Shown: positions 37,039-46,380, counted from the first letter of the stretch. The stretch: DNA of 64,000 nt from Gammaproteobacteria bacterium RIFCSPHIGHO2_12_FULL_35_23 (GCA_001801465.1 MGXT01000008.1:1-64000); one strand, 5' to 3'. Program-made: numbers and translations. The notes: generated from the sequence alone by a model not told the origin.

Positions 37039-37575
37039 ATGAAATCAGTAGGCAGTAAATTTCCACAATTTAAATTAAAAGGGGTAGTGAGTAGTGATAT
37101 TAAGACCGCTTTTCAAGAAATTACTTACCAAAGTTATCCAGGTAAATGGCTAGTTATTTTTTCATGGCCTAAAGATTTTACCTTTGTTTGTCCAACTGAA
37201 ATTGTAGAGTTTGGACGCTTAAATAATGATTTTAAAGATCGTGATGCTCAAATACTAGGTTTTAGTACAGATTCTGAATTTGTGCATTTAGCTTGGCGAC
37301 AAAATAAATCTGATTTGAATAACTTGTCTTTTCCAATGCTTGCAGACATTAAACGTAGTTTGAGCGAAGCATTAGGAATTGTTGATCAAGAAGAGGGGGT
37401 AGCTCAGCGTGCTACTTTTATTGTAGATCCTGAAGGGGTAATTCGATTTACCATGGTGACTGATTTGAATGTAGGTAGAAATCCGAGTGAAGTATTGCGG
37501 GTGTTGGATGCACTACAAACAGATGAGCTTTGCCCCTGTAATTGGCACAAAGGTGAAGAAACTATTAAGGTTTAA
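37039..37575 (+). CDS. ahpC: Alkyl hydroperoxide reductase AhpC-type 2-Cys peroxiredoxin
   Basis: Peroxiredoxin of 178 residues that reduces peroxides in the cytoplasm. The peroxidatic Cys is residue 51 in KDFTFVCPTEIVEFG, and the resolving cysteines are in ELCPCNWHKG near residues 165-167. It is paired with ahpD 46 bases downstream, not with an AhpF flavoprotein, as in the AhpC2-AhpD systems of Legionella and mycobacteria. AATAGGAGAAAATT provides a strong ribosome site. It is divergent from oxyR. Confidence 0.95.
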   Translation: MKSVGSKFPQFKLKGVVSSDIKTAFQEITYQSYPGKWLVIFSWPKDFTFVCPTEIVEFGRLNNDFKDRDAQILGFSTDSEFVHLAWRQNKSDLNNLSFPMLADIKRSLSEALGIVDQEEGVAQRATFIVDPEGVIRFTMVTDLNVGRNPSEVLRVLDALQTDELCPCNWHKGEETIKV

Positions 37576-37621
37576 ATAGTTAATATTTTAAACTAATAAT
37601 AAACTACAAATAAGGGATGAA

Positions 37622-38152
37622 ATGATGACATTACAACAATTATGTGAACAATTACCAGATTATGCAGTCGATATAAAATTAAATTTATCATCGGTGCTTA
37701 GTGATCAATCTGGACTCAATGAAAAACAGATAATAGGTATAGCGTTGGCTTCGAGTTATACAATTAATGCTAAACTTTTGATACAAGCTCTGCTTGCTGA
37801 TTATAGCCAAAAAATTGATGAAAATATGATAAGGGCTGCTAAAGCAGCAGCTAGCATAATGGCTATGAATAATGTTTACTATCGTTTTGTGCACTTGACT
37901 AGTGATAAAGAGTTTCAAACCATGCCGGCAAAATTAAGGATGAATATTATTGCTAATTCTGGGGTCGAAAAAGTTGATTTTGAAATGTATGCATTGGCTG
38001 TTTCAGCAATTAACGGCTGTGGATTATGTATCGATTCACACGTCAAAGCTTTAGAGAAGGCGGGAATTTCAAAACAAGCAATACAACACGTTATTCGTAT
38101 TGCTGCGGTAATCAATAGCGTACAGGCCGTGATTAAAATTGCTAATGATTAA
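37622..38152 (+). CDS. ahpD: AhpD-type alkylhydroperoxidase/disulfide reductase
   Basis: Carboxymuconolactone-decarboxylase-fold protein of 176 residues carrying CGLCIDSH (Cys133 and Cys136) with the downstream His used in proton relay. It recycles AhpC by thiol exchange, usually through a lipoylated partner. Two adjacent ATGs (37622, 37625) follow AGGGATGAA. It is in an operon with ahpC. The pseudogene remnant on the opposite strand starts immediately beyond its stop. Confidence 0.93.
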   Translation: MMTLQQLCEQLPDYAVDIKLNLSSVLSDQSGLNEKQIIGIALASSYTINAKLLIQALLADYSQKIDENMIRAAKAAASIMAMNNVYYRFVHLTSDKEFQTMPAKLRMNIIANSGVEKVDFEMYALAVSAINGCGLCIDSHVKALEKAGISKQAIQHVIRIAAVINSVQAVIKIAND

Positions 38153-38590
38153 AAAGCTAAATGTTTGAGTCTGTCTAGTCATTCTTTTAGCTGGCCGTTG
38201 AAATGATCCATGAGGATAAGTAGGGGATTGATTAAACCAGGTAACACTGGAACCCTTATTTAGTCTAAAAGTAAGTTCACTATTAGATGAAACTTCTCTA
38301 CCGTTTAATAAGAAAGCATTCAAATTTTCTTGAGTTAAATTTCCTATAGCTCGTAAGCGGTTAATCTCTGTTAAAACAAGAGACACAGACAAAGAAGAGT
38401 GATTAATAGCCACTAGGTTTGTTTGAGTAAGAAGGCCTGCTAAAAATAGGTTATGATATAAAACACAGAATTATTCACTATAATCAGCCGCAATAGATTG
38501 TAAAATAAAGCCAAAATTTTCTTGGGGTAACAGTTTATGACGATTAAGAATATTCATGGCGCATTCAACATAAATAACGTTTAAACGTTA
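38153..38590 (-). pseudogene. Decayed repeat-protein gene (LLTQENF-type repeats)
   Basis: Read leftward, one frame gives three related segments: MNILNRHKLLPQENFGFIL, then LFLAGLLTQTNLVAI, then NRLRAIGNLTQENLNAFLL. The shared pattern is a leucine-rich lead, then L-[LP]-x-Q-[ET]-N-[FL], then a hydrophobic tail, at roughly 30-35 residue spacing. An in-frame TAA separates the first and second segments. The frame runs on into the antisense of ahpD, so the natural 3' end is lost. I do not recognise a named domain. It looks like the wreck of a tandem-repeat protein, perhaps of the effector type. Confidence 0.5.
38575..38590. repeat. 16-bp perfect palindrome
   Basis: TAACGTTTAAACGTTA is its own reverse complement. 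It lies between the repeat-protein remnant and the IS630-type stub, 12 bases from the latter. It could be a leftover of an insertion junction or a protein-binding site. No partner copy was noticed elsewhere in the window. Confidence 0.5.
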
Positions 38591-38601
38591 ATGTGCACAT
38601 T

Positions 38602-38697
38602 TTAAAGTGGGCTGCGATAGCTGGTTTGGCTACCTTCACCTGCTTTGTAGGCTTCAATCGCTTTTTTCCGCAGATCGAGTGAATAAGAGGCTGGCAT
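38602..38697 (-). mobile_element. IS630-type transposase N-terminal stub
   Basis: A minus-strand frame of 31 codons reads MPASYSLDLRKKAIEAYKAG and then EGSQTSYRSPL before TAA. YSLDLRKKAIEAY is the usual beginning of IS630/Tc1-type transposases (helix-turn-helix domain). AAGGAGT precedes the ATG. The remainder of the transposase is absent, so this is an inactive relic left by deletion. Confidence 0.55.
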
Positions 38698-38750
38698 CAA
38701 AACGACTCCTTGTTTAAAAAGTCATATTATACAGAGTAACTATAAATTAG

Positions 38751-40187
38751 TTAAGTGCTATAATCGCCATCAAGCGCCTTACTAAAATCAATTAGAGCTG
38801 TAAAGTAATTACTTTCTTCTACTTCTTCATTTACTCCATTTACATGTACCAATACGGGTTTACAAGACATGCCTTTAGGACGTTTTAATCTATCAATTTT
38901 CTGTTGTACTTCTTCAATAACTGAGTATGGTATTTTATGTTTGGAAAATTTAATTTCGCATACATATAAAGAATCAAACCGTGTTTGAATAAGATAATCA
39001 ATTTGGCATCCTAATTGCCTTACTGTTTTATGCTGAAAAAATGGATTTTCTGATAGAATATCGCTAGGTTTTATATCCAAAATATTCCATAAATAACTTC
39101 TATTATTTAATATCAAATTTTCAAACTGTAATGCGATAATAGTATTCCAGCCTGGTAACGCAGCTAATGATTTAAAATCAAAGCTATTACGCTCAATTTT
39201 AGTTTTATTTTTATCGATATATTTTAGGAAAAACCGCAAGTAATTATCACTTAATCTAAACTTACTTAATTTTGCATCTTTACATGTTTTTAGCTGCCAG
39301 GTGTAATCACGTCTCACAAATCCTGCGAGCTGAAGCTCTTCCAAATATTTAAGTATTCTTCCAGAATATTTCATGTTTAATAAATCACAAATCTCATTAA
39401 ATTCTTTATCACCAGTTGATAATAGAGAGACGATTTTTTTATAGGTTTCACTTTTGCGCAAAAAAATATCAAAAAATATTCGATTAAACTCATCAACTAA
39501 CATTGCGCCTTTTGTAAAGCACATATTTTTAATATTATCTTCAGCACTTATAGCCGGATCAATTTCTTCAAGATATCTTGGCACCGCCTGTCACTGACAG
39601 TAGTTTTAATTTCTCCATGGCAGAAACATTGTTTGATTTCCCTCCCCAGAATTGCTGGCAGTCTTTTAAAGGAAGTTCGTCTAATGATAAAGTAAATGAA
39701 ATACGTCCAACAAAACCTGTGCTGCTGAGAATGTTCTTTTCTATCCATGAAGAGGCCGATCCGCATAAAATGAGAATGAGCTTTGTATTTTTTTAAAATG
39801 CAGATCCCATGTATTTTTGAGTTTTCCTAAAAAATCAGGGTCTTCAGAACCCAGCCATGAGATTTCATCAAAAAGAATAATAGTCTTACCCTTTTTAACC
39901 TTCTCTGCCAAAAGCCAGAACAAATCATTCCAGTCTCTCACTTGTATATGGGGAAAGCCTTGCTTGGCCAGCTGGCTTGAAAATTCATCCCGCTGGGATT
40001 GAGCGGTAGTCTTACTGGTTGGTGCAATGCCAGAAAACGTATAAAATTTGAATGGTCTAGCAAATTCCTCTATCAAGCGGCTTTTGCCAATTCGCCTTCT
40101 ACCTCTTACTACAAGCAATGAAGCAGTATTTTTTCTCAAAAATCGTCTTAATATTGATAATTCTTTCTCTCTTCCTATAAAATCCAT
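38751..40187 (-). pseudogene. DUF234-type archaeal-family AAA ATPase, disrupted by two frameshifts
   Basis: The N-terminal part (40187 to about 39800) has FIGREKELSILRRFL, Walker A RGRRRIGKSRLIEEF and Walker B TIILFDEISWLG. A frameshift near the T7 run (A7 on the minus strand) at about 39790-39797 moves the frame to KLILILCGSASSWIEKNIL and LPLKDCQQFWGG. A second near 39585 moves it to PRYLEEIDPAISAEDNIKN and the C-terminal DUF234/nuclease-like part, ending at 38751 with VCEIKFSKHKIPYSVIEEVQ. The family is an orphan NTPase fused to a PD-(D/E)xK-like domain. As the sequence stands no full-length product is made. The reader should consider sequencing error in the homopolymer. Confidence 0.75.
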
Positions 40188-40427
40188 TGGGGTTCCTATA
40201 ACATAATTTATTTTACTGCACCGTTTGTATATTCTGGTATCACCCGAGCACTGATTTCAATCCAGCGCGAACACTAATTCCGATTTTCGGCGAACTGGAC
40301 CGTTTCACTTTAACTTGTTAATCACAGGCTCAATGTGTTTGAATCAATTCAACAAGTGGTCGGTGGGCAAGTGCCTATGGTAGCTTAGGGTACCTGGGGA
40401 GTTACAAGGATTTTATAAAAAGAACAG
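40188..40427. other. Gene-free tract of distinct composition
   Basis: No gene is seen in these 240 bases. Positions about 40240-40310 are clearly richer in G and C than the surroundings and contain CCAGCGCGAACACTAATTCC and TTTTCGGCGAACTGGACCG. This resembles the noncoding ends of transposable elements, but no transposase frame or inverted-repeat partner was found. It abuts the broken ATPase and may be a deletion scar. Confidence 0.35.
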
Positions 40428-41303
40428 TTAACAGCAGGTTGATAATATGCTGAAAATAGTTTGTTTAAAGCAGGCCGTAGGAATTTTTATATTGAATTGA
40501 TTTAAATCGTGAATGGCAAGTTGACAATGATAGGGCCTTGGTACTTTATCAATTGGTTGAGCAATTGGGATAATGTGATGAAAAGGCTTTTTCATCACTT
40601 TAGCCATGGTTTGTAACATTTCATATTTTGTATAAGGTTCTGGGTCAGAATAATGTAAAATGCCTTGAGGAAAAGCATTGGCTAAAGACTTTTCAGCAAG
40701 CTGTAAACAAATCTTAGCGACATTATCTACTAAAGTAGGATAGCGAATAGCATGATGATCGACTTTAGCTTGGGGGTTGTTTAAAAGTAAAAATAAAGCA
40801 GTGATAGAAGATTCGGTTAGAAATTCTACTTGCCCATAAAGAATGGGAATACGCAAGATACACGCATTATCATATTGGGTTAAAATTATTTTTTCGCCTT
40901 GCCATTTTGATTGACCATATAAATTTAAAGGATTGGGTTGGCTGGTCGTTTGATAAGGAGGATACTTACCATCAAAAACATAATCAGTTGAAATATAGAG
41001 TAACCAAGCATTGATTGCTTTAGCAGCTTTTACTAAATATTGGGTTGCTGCAACATTTAGGGCGATAGCTTGTTCGGGATGTTGCTTTGTTGCATCAGGT
41101 CTGCGTTCTGCAGCTGCATGAATAATAATTTTGGGACGATGTTCAAATAAAAACTGTTCAATAGCTTGCTGATCAGTTAAGTCAATTTTGTGAAGATTAG
41201 TATTGGCTCTCGAATAAGCAAGGCCTAAAGGTTGGTAGGCACTGAAAGTCAGCATTAAAGCGCGACCTAGTAAACCACTTGCCCCTGTAATTACTATACA
41301 CAT
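40428..41303 (-). CDS. RmlD/MAT2B-like SDR sugar-nucleotide reductase
   Basis: SDR of 291 residues starting MCIVITGASGLLGRALML. It resembles dTDP-4-dehydrorhamnose reductase and the methionine adenosyltransferase beta-subunit-like group. The catalytic region includes ISTDYVFDGKYPPYQ and YGQSKWQGEKIIL with intact YxxxK. A TTG 24 bases upstream extends the frame, but ATG 41303 gives the proper Rossmann start; neither has a strong ribosome site. It stands alone away from the sugar locus, so a housekeeping role is possible. No RmlABC genes are nearby. Confidence 0.75.
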   Translation of the reverse strand: MCIVITGASGLLGRALMLTFSAYQPLGLAYSRANTNLHKIDLTDQQAIEQFLFEHRPKIIIHAAAERRPDATKQHPEQAIALNVAATQYLVKAAKAINAWLLYISTDYVFDGKYPPYQTTSQPNPLNLYGQSKWQGEKIILTQYDNACILRIPILYGQVEFLTESSITALFLLLNNPQAKVDHHAIRYPTLVDNVAKICLQLAEKSLANAFPQGILHYSDPEPYTKYEMLQTMAKVMKKPFHHIIPIAQPIDKVPRPYHCQLAIHDLNQFNIKIPTACFKQTIFSILSTCC

Positions 41304-41341
41304 AAAGAATAGAGTTTTTAAAAACAAAGAGGTATTTTATA

Positions 41342-41875
41342 CTATTTATTAATAGTAAGAACTAAGTCCGGTAAAAAAACTTCATAAATTAAAATAGACT
41401 GATTATAAAGCGTAAAAACAGAACGCCGAGTCCAGAGATTCTCACATTTGACGGTCAAATTCATAATAGCTTGTTGGTAAAGTATATCTTTTGCGGAAAG
41501 TAAACAAAATTCAAATTCAGAGCGGACTGCCTTTTTTGCAAAAAGCAAAGAGCCAATCGAATTATTACCAAGCTTATTTAAATTTAATTCAGGATTATTA
41601 GCTAGCTTTTCTGAAATTAAAGTTTTACCAAAAACCCATGGTTGGTTAAAACAACATAGATAAACTTGCCGAATTTTTACTAGCTCATCCTGAGTAACTT
41701 TAAGTAAGGATTGTTCTTCTTGTTCAATAGGTTTCCAAGCTTCACTTAATAAATTTATTGAAAAATGCTCAGCATCGACTTCTTGTAAACGTTTAGTCAA
41801 AGAGCCCTTGTTAGTGAGCCACTCTCTAAGTGGCTCACTAATATGAGTAGAGGATAAAGTTGATTGCCAGTTCAT
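41342..41875 (-). CDS. ubiC: Chorismate lyase
   Basis: Converts chorismate to 4-hydroxybenzoate and pyruvate, the first ubiquinone step. The 177-residue length is typical. WLTNKGSLTKRLQEV holds the conserved Gly-Ser-Leu-Thr-x-Arg turn, VRQVYL-like IRQVYLCCFNQPWVFGKTLI follows, and TRRSVFTLYNQSILIYEVFL closes with the conserved Arg and Glu-x-Phe-Leu. Its ATG overlaps the end of the glutamate-synthase-like gene by one base. ubiA is not in the window. ubiH lies 3 kb away. Confidence 0.85.
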   Translation of the reverse strand: MNWQSTLSSTHISEPLREWLTNKGSLTKRLQEVDAEHFSINLLSEAWKPIEQEEQSLLKVTQDELVKIRQVYLCCFNQPWVFGKTLISEKLANNPELNLNKLGNNSIGSLLFAKKAVRSEFEFCLLSAKDILYQQAIMNLTVKCENLWTRRSVFTLYNQSILIYEVFLPDLVLTINK

Positions 41876-43488
41876 TAAAAGTGCTCGATCACAGCTTTTT
41901 CCCAGCTTTTAGCATAGCGTGGGGGCAGGTCAATACCTGAGAGAAGTTGCCCTGGGGTTAAAAATTTATAGATTTCATCATAATGTAAGGCTTGATTTTC
42001 ACTAATACGTCGAAATATGTATTGTGGGCCTAGTTTCGCAGGATGATCAATACCAGCAGCGCCTAATACTTCCATAAAGCTATGAATGGTTGCTTCGTGA
42101 AAGTTATGTACGCGAGGTGCTTTCTCATTAATTTTTAAGGCATACATGCGTGCTGGATCTTGGGTGGTGACTCCAGTTGGGCAAGTATTAGTATTGCAGC
42201 GTAATGATTGTACACAACCAATGGCAAATAGCATCCCCCTTGCTGAGTTGCAAAGATCAGCTCCTAAGGCAATTTTAACCAACATATCAAAGCCCGTAAT
42301 TACTTTACCGCTGGCAATAACTCGGATTTTGTCTTTTAAATTGACTCCGGTTAAGCAGCTGTTTACAAAAATAATACCTTCATTTAAAGGCGTGCCGATT
42401 CTGTCACTAAATTCTAGCGGTGCAGCACCCGTCCCTCCTTCAGCTCCGTCCACGGTAATAAAATCAGGAATAATGCCAGTTTTTAACATCGCTTTACAAA
42501 TAGCCATAAATTCATGCATACGGCCGATACAAAGCTTAAAACCAACCGGTTTACCTCCTGACAGTTCACGTAACCTTGCTAAAAACTCTAATAATTTTAT
42601 TGGCGTTGTACATTCTGGATTGGTGGCAGGTTGTACGCAATCGACCCCTAATTTAACATTACGAATTTTGGCGATTTCAGGAGTAATTTTAGCAGCAGGT
42701 AGTATCCCACCATGAGAAGGTTTTGCCCCTTGTGAAAGCTTCACTTCGATCATTTTAATTTGCTCTAACTGCGCTTTTTCTCTAAAGAGATTAGGATCGA
42801 ATTGACCGTCTTCGGTTCGACAACCAAAGCAAGCTGTTCCTAGTTGCCATACTAGGTCACCGCCTTCACTTAAATGGTATTGTGATAAACCACCTTCCCC
42901 AGTATTTTGATAAAAGCCACCTATTTTGGCACCACGGTTTAAAGCGCGAACCGCATTTTTACTGATGGCTCCATAACTCATAGCAGAAATATTTAATCTT
43001 GAAGCCAAATAAGGTTTTTTACATTGTTCGTTGCCAATGAGTATGCGCATAGAATCTTTATCTACAACTTTTGGATTTAAAGAGTGAGTTAACCATTCAT
43101 AGCCTACTGCGCGCACATCATATTGTGTCCCAAACGGTAAGGTGTCTAATGTTTTAGTCGCCCGCTCTATAACTAATTGAAATTGTTCATGATTAAACGG
43201 TTTGCCATTTAAATTATCTTCGATGAAGTATCGTTGAATCATGGGGCGAATAGATAAAGAAAGGAAACGCCAGTGTCCCCAAACAGGGTAATTTCGTAAA
43301 ATATTATGATGTGTCTGAAAGATATCATATAGGCCTAAGGCAATTAAAGGTAAAACAATAATTAAGAACCAAATAATCGGCGGCCAAAAATGAGCAACAA
43401 AACCAATAATCAATAGACTTAAGACAGCACAAACATAAAACCAATAACGGACAACAATTTGAGGATGTTCTTTAGGGGGTCTTGACAT
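41875..43488 (-). CDS. FMN-binding glutamate synthase family protein
   Basis: Protein of 537 residues with one or two N-terminal membrane helices (residues about 11-50) followed by a GltS central/FMN-binding domain. LNISAMSYGAISKNAVRALN, CFGCRTEDGQFD and VDGAEGGTGAAPLEFSD match the TIM-barrel FMN enzymes. CNTNTCPTGVTTQDP carries the iron-sulfur cysteines. The glutaminase domain of true GltB is absent. Such short, membrane-tethered forms are widespread and of uncertain reaction. The stop overlaps ubiC. A Shine-Dalgarno AAGGAGTGG precedes the ATG. Confidence 0.85.
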   Translation of the reverse strand: MSRPPKEHPQIVVRYWFYVCAVLSLLIIGFVAHFWPPIIWFLIIVLPLIALGLYDIFQTHHNILRNYPVWGHWRFLSLSIRPMIQRYFIEDNLNGKPFNHEQFQLVIERATKTLDTLPFGTQYDVRAVGYEWLTHSLNPKVVDKDSMRILIGNEQCKKPYLASRLNISAMSYGAISKNAVRALNRGAKIGGFYQNTGEGGLSQYHLSEGGDLVWQLGTACFGCRTEDGQFDPNLFREKAQLEQIKMIEVKLSQGAKPSHGGILPAAKITPEIAKIRNVKLGVDCVQPATNPECTTPIKLLEFLARLRELSGGKPVGFKLCIGRMHEFMAICKAMLKTGIIPDFITVDGAEGGTGAAPLEFSDRIGTPLNEGIIFVNSCLTGVNLKDKIRVIASGKVITGFDMLVKIALGADLCNSARGMLFAIGCVQSLRCNTNTCPTGVTTQDPARMYALKINEKAPRVHNFHEATIHSFMEVLGAAGIDHPAKLGPQYIFRRISENQALHYDEIYKFLTPGQLLSGIDLPPRYAKSWEKAVIEHF

Positions 43489-43741
43489 TTTTCCACTCCT
43501 TAGAAAATAGTATAAATAAACAATTATTTATAAAATATAACTGATTATGTTATAGTTAAACTTAAGTCGTCAATCTAATCTTTAAAAAGGATAACCTCTT
43601 TTTTTAGAGATAAAAAATTTTGTTAATAAAATTTTTAAAAGGCAGTATGATGTAATCAAAAATTAGCCATGTAGGGCTTGGGATGTGACTCAGAGGCGAC
43701 CATTTTTTATTCAATTTTGGTTTAGTATGGGAAAATAAATA

Positions 43742-45055
43742 ATGCAACAACAAAACGATTATAAAAAGCATAGAGAAAAATTATTTAAAGCAATGCTTCC
43801 TAATAGTATAGCTCTGCTGCCTACAGCGCCCATTATACGTCGCAGCGCAGATCAAAATTATCGATTTTATCCTGATAATGATTTTTATTATTTTACTGGT
43901 TATCCAGAACCAGAGGCTGTGGCTGTTCTAATCAAAAGTGAGCAAAAAGGTGAGCGTTATATTTTATTTAATCGTCGCAAAGATCCAGCACAAGAGCAAT
44001 GGTCAGGTATACGTATTGGACAAGAGGCAGCGCTAAAAGAATATTTAGTCGATGAAGCTTATCCTATTGATGAATTAATGAATAAATTGCCTGAATTAAC
44101 GAGTAATAAAGAAGCGCTTTATTTTACTTGGGGCAGATATACTAGTTTTGATGAAACAATAAAAAATTGTTTAAATAAGATAAGAGATAAAATACGCGCT
44201 GGTTTTAAAATCCCAGATCATTGTATTAACCTAGAGAGCATTGTTTCTGAAATGCGACTGATTAAAGACAGTCAGGAAATTGCTTGGTTACGTAAAGCAG
44301 CAGAAATTACTACCCTGGCTCATAAACAAGCTATGCGAGCTTGTTATCCTGGTAGTAATGAGTATCAAGTTAAGGCGGAATTAATTTACGGATTTTTAAA
44401 ACAGGGTGGTATGGGTGAGGCTTATGATTCAATTGTAGCTGGGGGAGAGAATGCTTGTATCTTGCATTATACAGTCAATAATCAACCACTCAAGGCTAAT
44501 GAACTTTTATTAATTGATGCAGCTGCTAAGTACAACTTTTATTGTGCGGATGTTACCAGAACCTATCCGATTAGCAGCAAATTTACTGGTGAACAAAAAG
44601 CAATTTATGAGATAGTGTATGAAGCCCAATTAGCAGCAATTAAAGCAGCTAAGCCAGGTATTTGTTGGTTAGAAATGGAACTTACTGCACGCCGAGTGAT
44701 TACGTCTGGATTAATTGAGCTTGGAGTTTTAAAAGGTGATATTGAAGAATTATTAGCACAAAATGCCTATGCTCCTTTTTACATGCATCGCATAGGACAT
44801 TGGTTAGGTATGGATGTGCATGATGTCGGTCGATATAAAGAAAATGGTCAATGGCGTACCTTACAATCAGGCATGGTGACTACTATTGAACCTGGTATTT
44901 ATATTAAACCAGGGTTACCTGTTGATAGGCGCTGGTGGGGAATTGGTATAAGAATTGAAGATAATGTCGTGATTACTGATTCGGGTGTTGATATTCTTAC
45001 TATAGATATGCCCAAAAAAGCTTCTGAAATTGAAATGCTCGTTTCGGAAAAATAA
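43742..45055 (+). CDS. pepP: Xaa-Pro aminopeptidase
   Basis: Metallopeptidase of 437 residues removing N-terminal residues ahead of proline. The N-terminal AMP_N domain includes DQNYRFYPDNDFYYFTGY. The catalytic pita-bread domain has the ligands LLIDAAAKYNFYCADVTRTY (Asp, Asp), HRIGHWLGMDVHDVG (His), TIEPGIYI (Glu) and GIRIEDNVV (Glu). ubiH follows after 6 bases, the standard gammaproteobacterial pairing. The 253-base upstream gap contains an AAAAATTTT/AAAATTTTT inverted repeat (43613-43636) and no gene I can see. Confidence 0.94.
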   Translation: MQQQNDYKKHREKLFKAMLPNSIALLPTAPIIRRSADQNYRFYPDNDFYYFTGYPEPEAVAVLIKSEQKGERYILFNRRKDPAQEQWSGIRIGQEAALKEYLVDEAYPIDELMNKLPELTSNKEALYFTWGRYTSFDETIKNCLNKIRDKIRAGFKIPDHCINLESIVSEMRLIKDSQEIAWLRKAAEITTLAHKQAMRACYPGSNEYQVKAELIYGFLKQGGMGEAYDSIVAGGENACILHYTVNNQPLKANELLLIDAAAKYNFYCADVTRTYPISSKFTGEQKAIYEIVYEAQLAAIKAAKPGICWLEMELTARRVITSGLIELGVLKGDIEELLAQNAYAPFYMHRIGHWLGMDVHDVGRYKENGQWRTLQSGMVTTIEPGIYIKPGLPVDRRWWGIGIRIEDNVVITDSGVDILTIDMPKKASEIEMLVSEK

Positions 45056-45061
45056 ATTACT

Positions 45062-46279
45062 ATGCAAGATTCACAGTATGATATTTGTATCATCGGCGGA
45101 GGCTTAGTTGGGCTTTCTTTAGCGTTAGCGTTGGCCCCATTGGATTTACAAATAATAATCATAGAGGCTAAGCCGCCGGCTGAAAAAAATAAAAATCCTG
45201 ATGAAAGTAAGGCAATTGCTTTAACTTATACTTCAGAGTTAATTTTTAAAAAATTAAGTATTTGGCCAGCGCTGATTAGTTATGCCAATCCGATTAAAGC
45301 TTTATACATTTCAGAATATGGAAAGTTTGGTCGATGCCATATTAAAGCGGCTGACCTAAAGTTACCTAATCTTGGTCAGTTAGTACCAGAGGCTATTTTA
45401 TTAAACACTTTAACAGAATTAGTAGGAAAAACTAAAAATATAGCCTTTATCAGGCCAGCAAAAGTTGGAAGGGTTGATTTTAATCAACGTAAGCTGCAAG
45501 TGCAAATTGAAGGATCAGTTAAGGTATTATCATTCACTTATCGTTTGCTTATAGCAGCTGATGGTATGGATTCACAAATTAGAAATAGTCTTCATATTAA
45601 AATTTGTAAAAAAGATTATAAGCAAGCAGCTTTAGTTACTCGTCTTAACGTGAGCCAAGATCATCAGCATACTGCTTATGAGAGATTTTCACCGCGCGGG
45701 ACGTTAGCCTTATTACCTATCGCACCAAGAAGATGTGCGTTAATTATTACTGGAGATTATAATAAAATACAAACTTGGCAAGCGTTTAATGAAGAGGCAT
45801 TTTTAGCAAACTTACAGCAGTTGATGGGGTATCGATTAGGCCGTTTTTCAGGATTAACCAAACGGCTTGTTTTTCCATTAACCATGATGGTTATTGAAGA
45901 GCAAGTTAAAGCAGGCGTTATTATTTTAGGTAATGCAGCACATTTACTTCACCCTATTGCAGCGCAAGGATTTAATTTAAGTTTAAGAGATATAGCTACC
46001 TTAACCGAATTAATTGCTGAGGCAAAAGGAGAGCATAAAGATTTTGCAAAAGAGGCTTTATTGCAAAAATATAACGAATTACGTGTTAAAGATCAGGCTA
46101 GCACTATCTGTATGACGAATAACATAGTTGATATTTTTAACAGTGAATCATGGTTTTTACAACATAGTAGACAATGGGGTCTTTTGGGGCTTGAATATGT
46201 TCCTTTTTTAAAAACCTTGTTTGCTAAACAGGCTATGGGGATGCGCGGTAAAATTTCCAAGCTGATTCATGGTGAGTAA
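45062..46279 (+). CDS. ubiH: FAD-dependent ubiquinone hydroxylase UbiH-type
   Basis: Flavin monooxygenase of 405 residues in ubiquinone biosynthesis. The FAD fold begins CIIGGGLVGLSLALAL; the second FAD motif is LLIAADGMDSQIRNSL. The C-terminal signature reads LGNAAHLLHPIAAQGFNLSL, where the usual GDAAH is GNAAH. Its position after pepP supports ubiH over the paralogues ubiI/ubiF. Translation is probably coupled to pepP across a 6-base gap. Confidence 0.88.
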   Translation: MQDSQYDICIIGGGLVGLSLALALAPLDLQIIIIEAKPPAEKNKNPDESKAIALTYTSELIFKKLSIWPALISYANPIKALYISEYGKFGRCHIKAADLKLPNLGQLVPEAILLNTLTELVGKTKNIAFIRPAKVGRVDFNQRKLQVQIEGSVKVLSFTYRLLIAADGMDSQIRNSLHIKICKKDYKQAALVTRLNVSQDHQHTAYERFSPRGTLALLPIAPRRCALIITGDYNKIQTWQAFNEEAFLANLQQLMGYRLGRFSGLTKRLVFPLTMMVIEEQVKAGVIILGNAAHLLHPIAAQGFNLSLRDIATLTELIAEAKGEHKDFAKEALLQKYNELRVKDQASTICMTNNIVDIFNSESWFLQHSRQWGLLGLEYVPFLKTLFAKQAMGMRGKISKLIHGE

Positions 46280-46380
46280 TTATACAGCCCAGTAAATAAT
46301 AATTAGAAGCAATTAATAAATTTCTTTAATAATTGAAATACTAGTATTAAGATTTATGTAAGCTATAAAGAGGATAAAAA

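Noticed and set aside
38069-38413. A 114-codon minus-strand frame as an ordinary hypothetical gene
   Set aside because: Its last part is the antisense of ahpD and its upstream repeats continue beyond a stop, so it is better explained as part of a decayed repeat-protein gene.
42146-42715. A 189-codon plus-strand frame
   Set aside because: It lies wholly antisense to the strongly supported FMN glutamate-synthase-like gene and has no recognisable domain.
43489-43741. 6S RNA gene near pepP
   Set aside because: ssrS lies close to pepP in some gammaproteobacteria, but this gap does not show the expected long bubbled hairpin or conserved ends.
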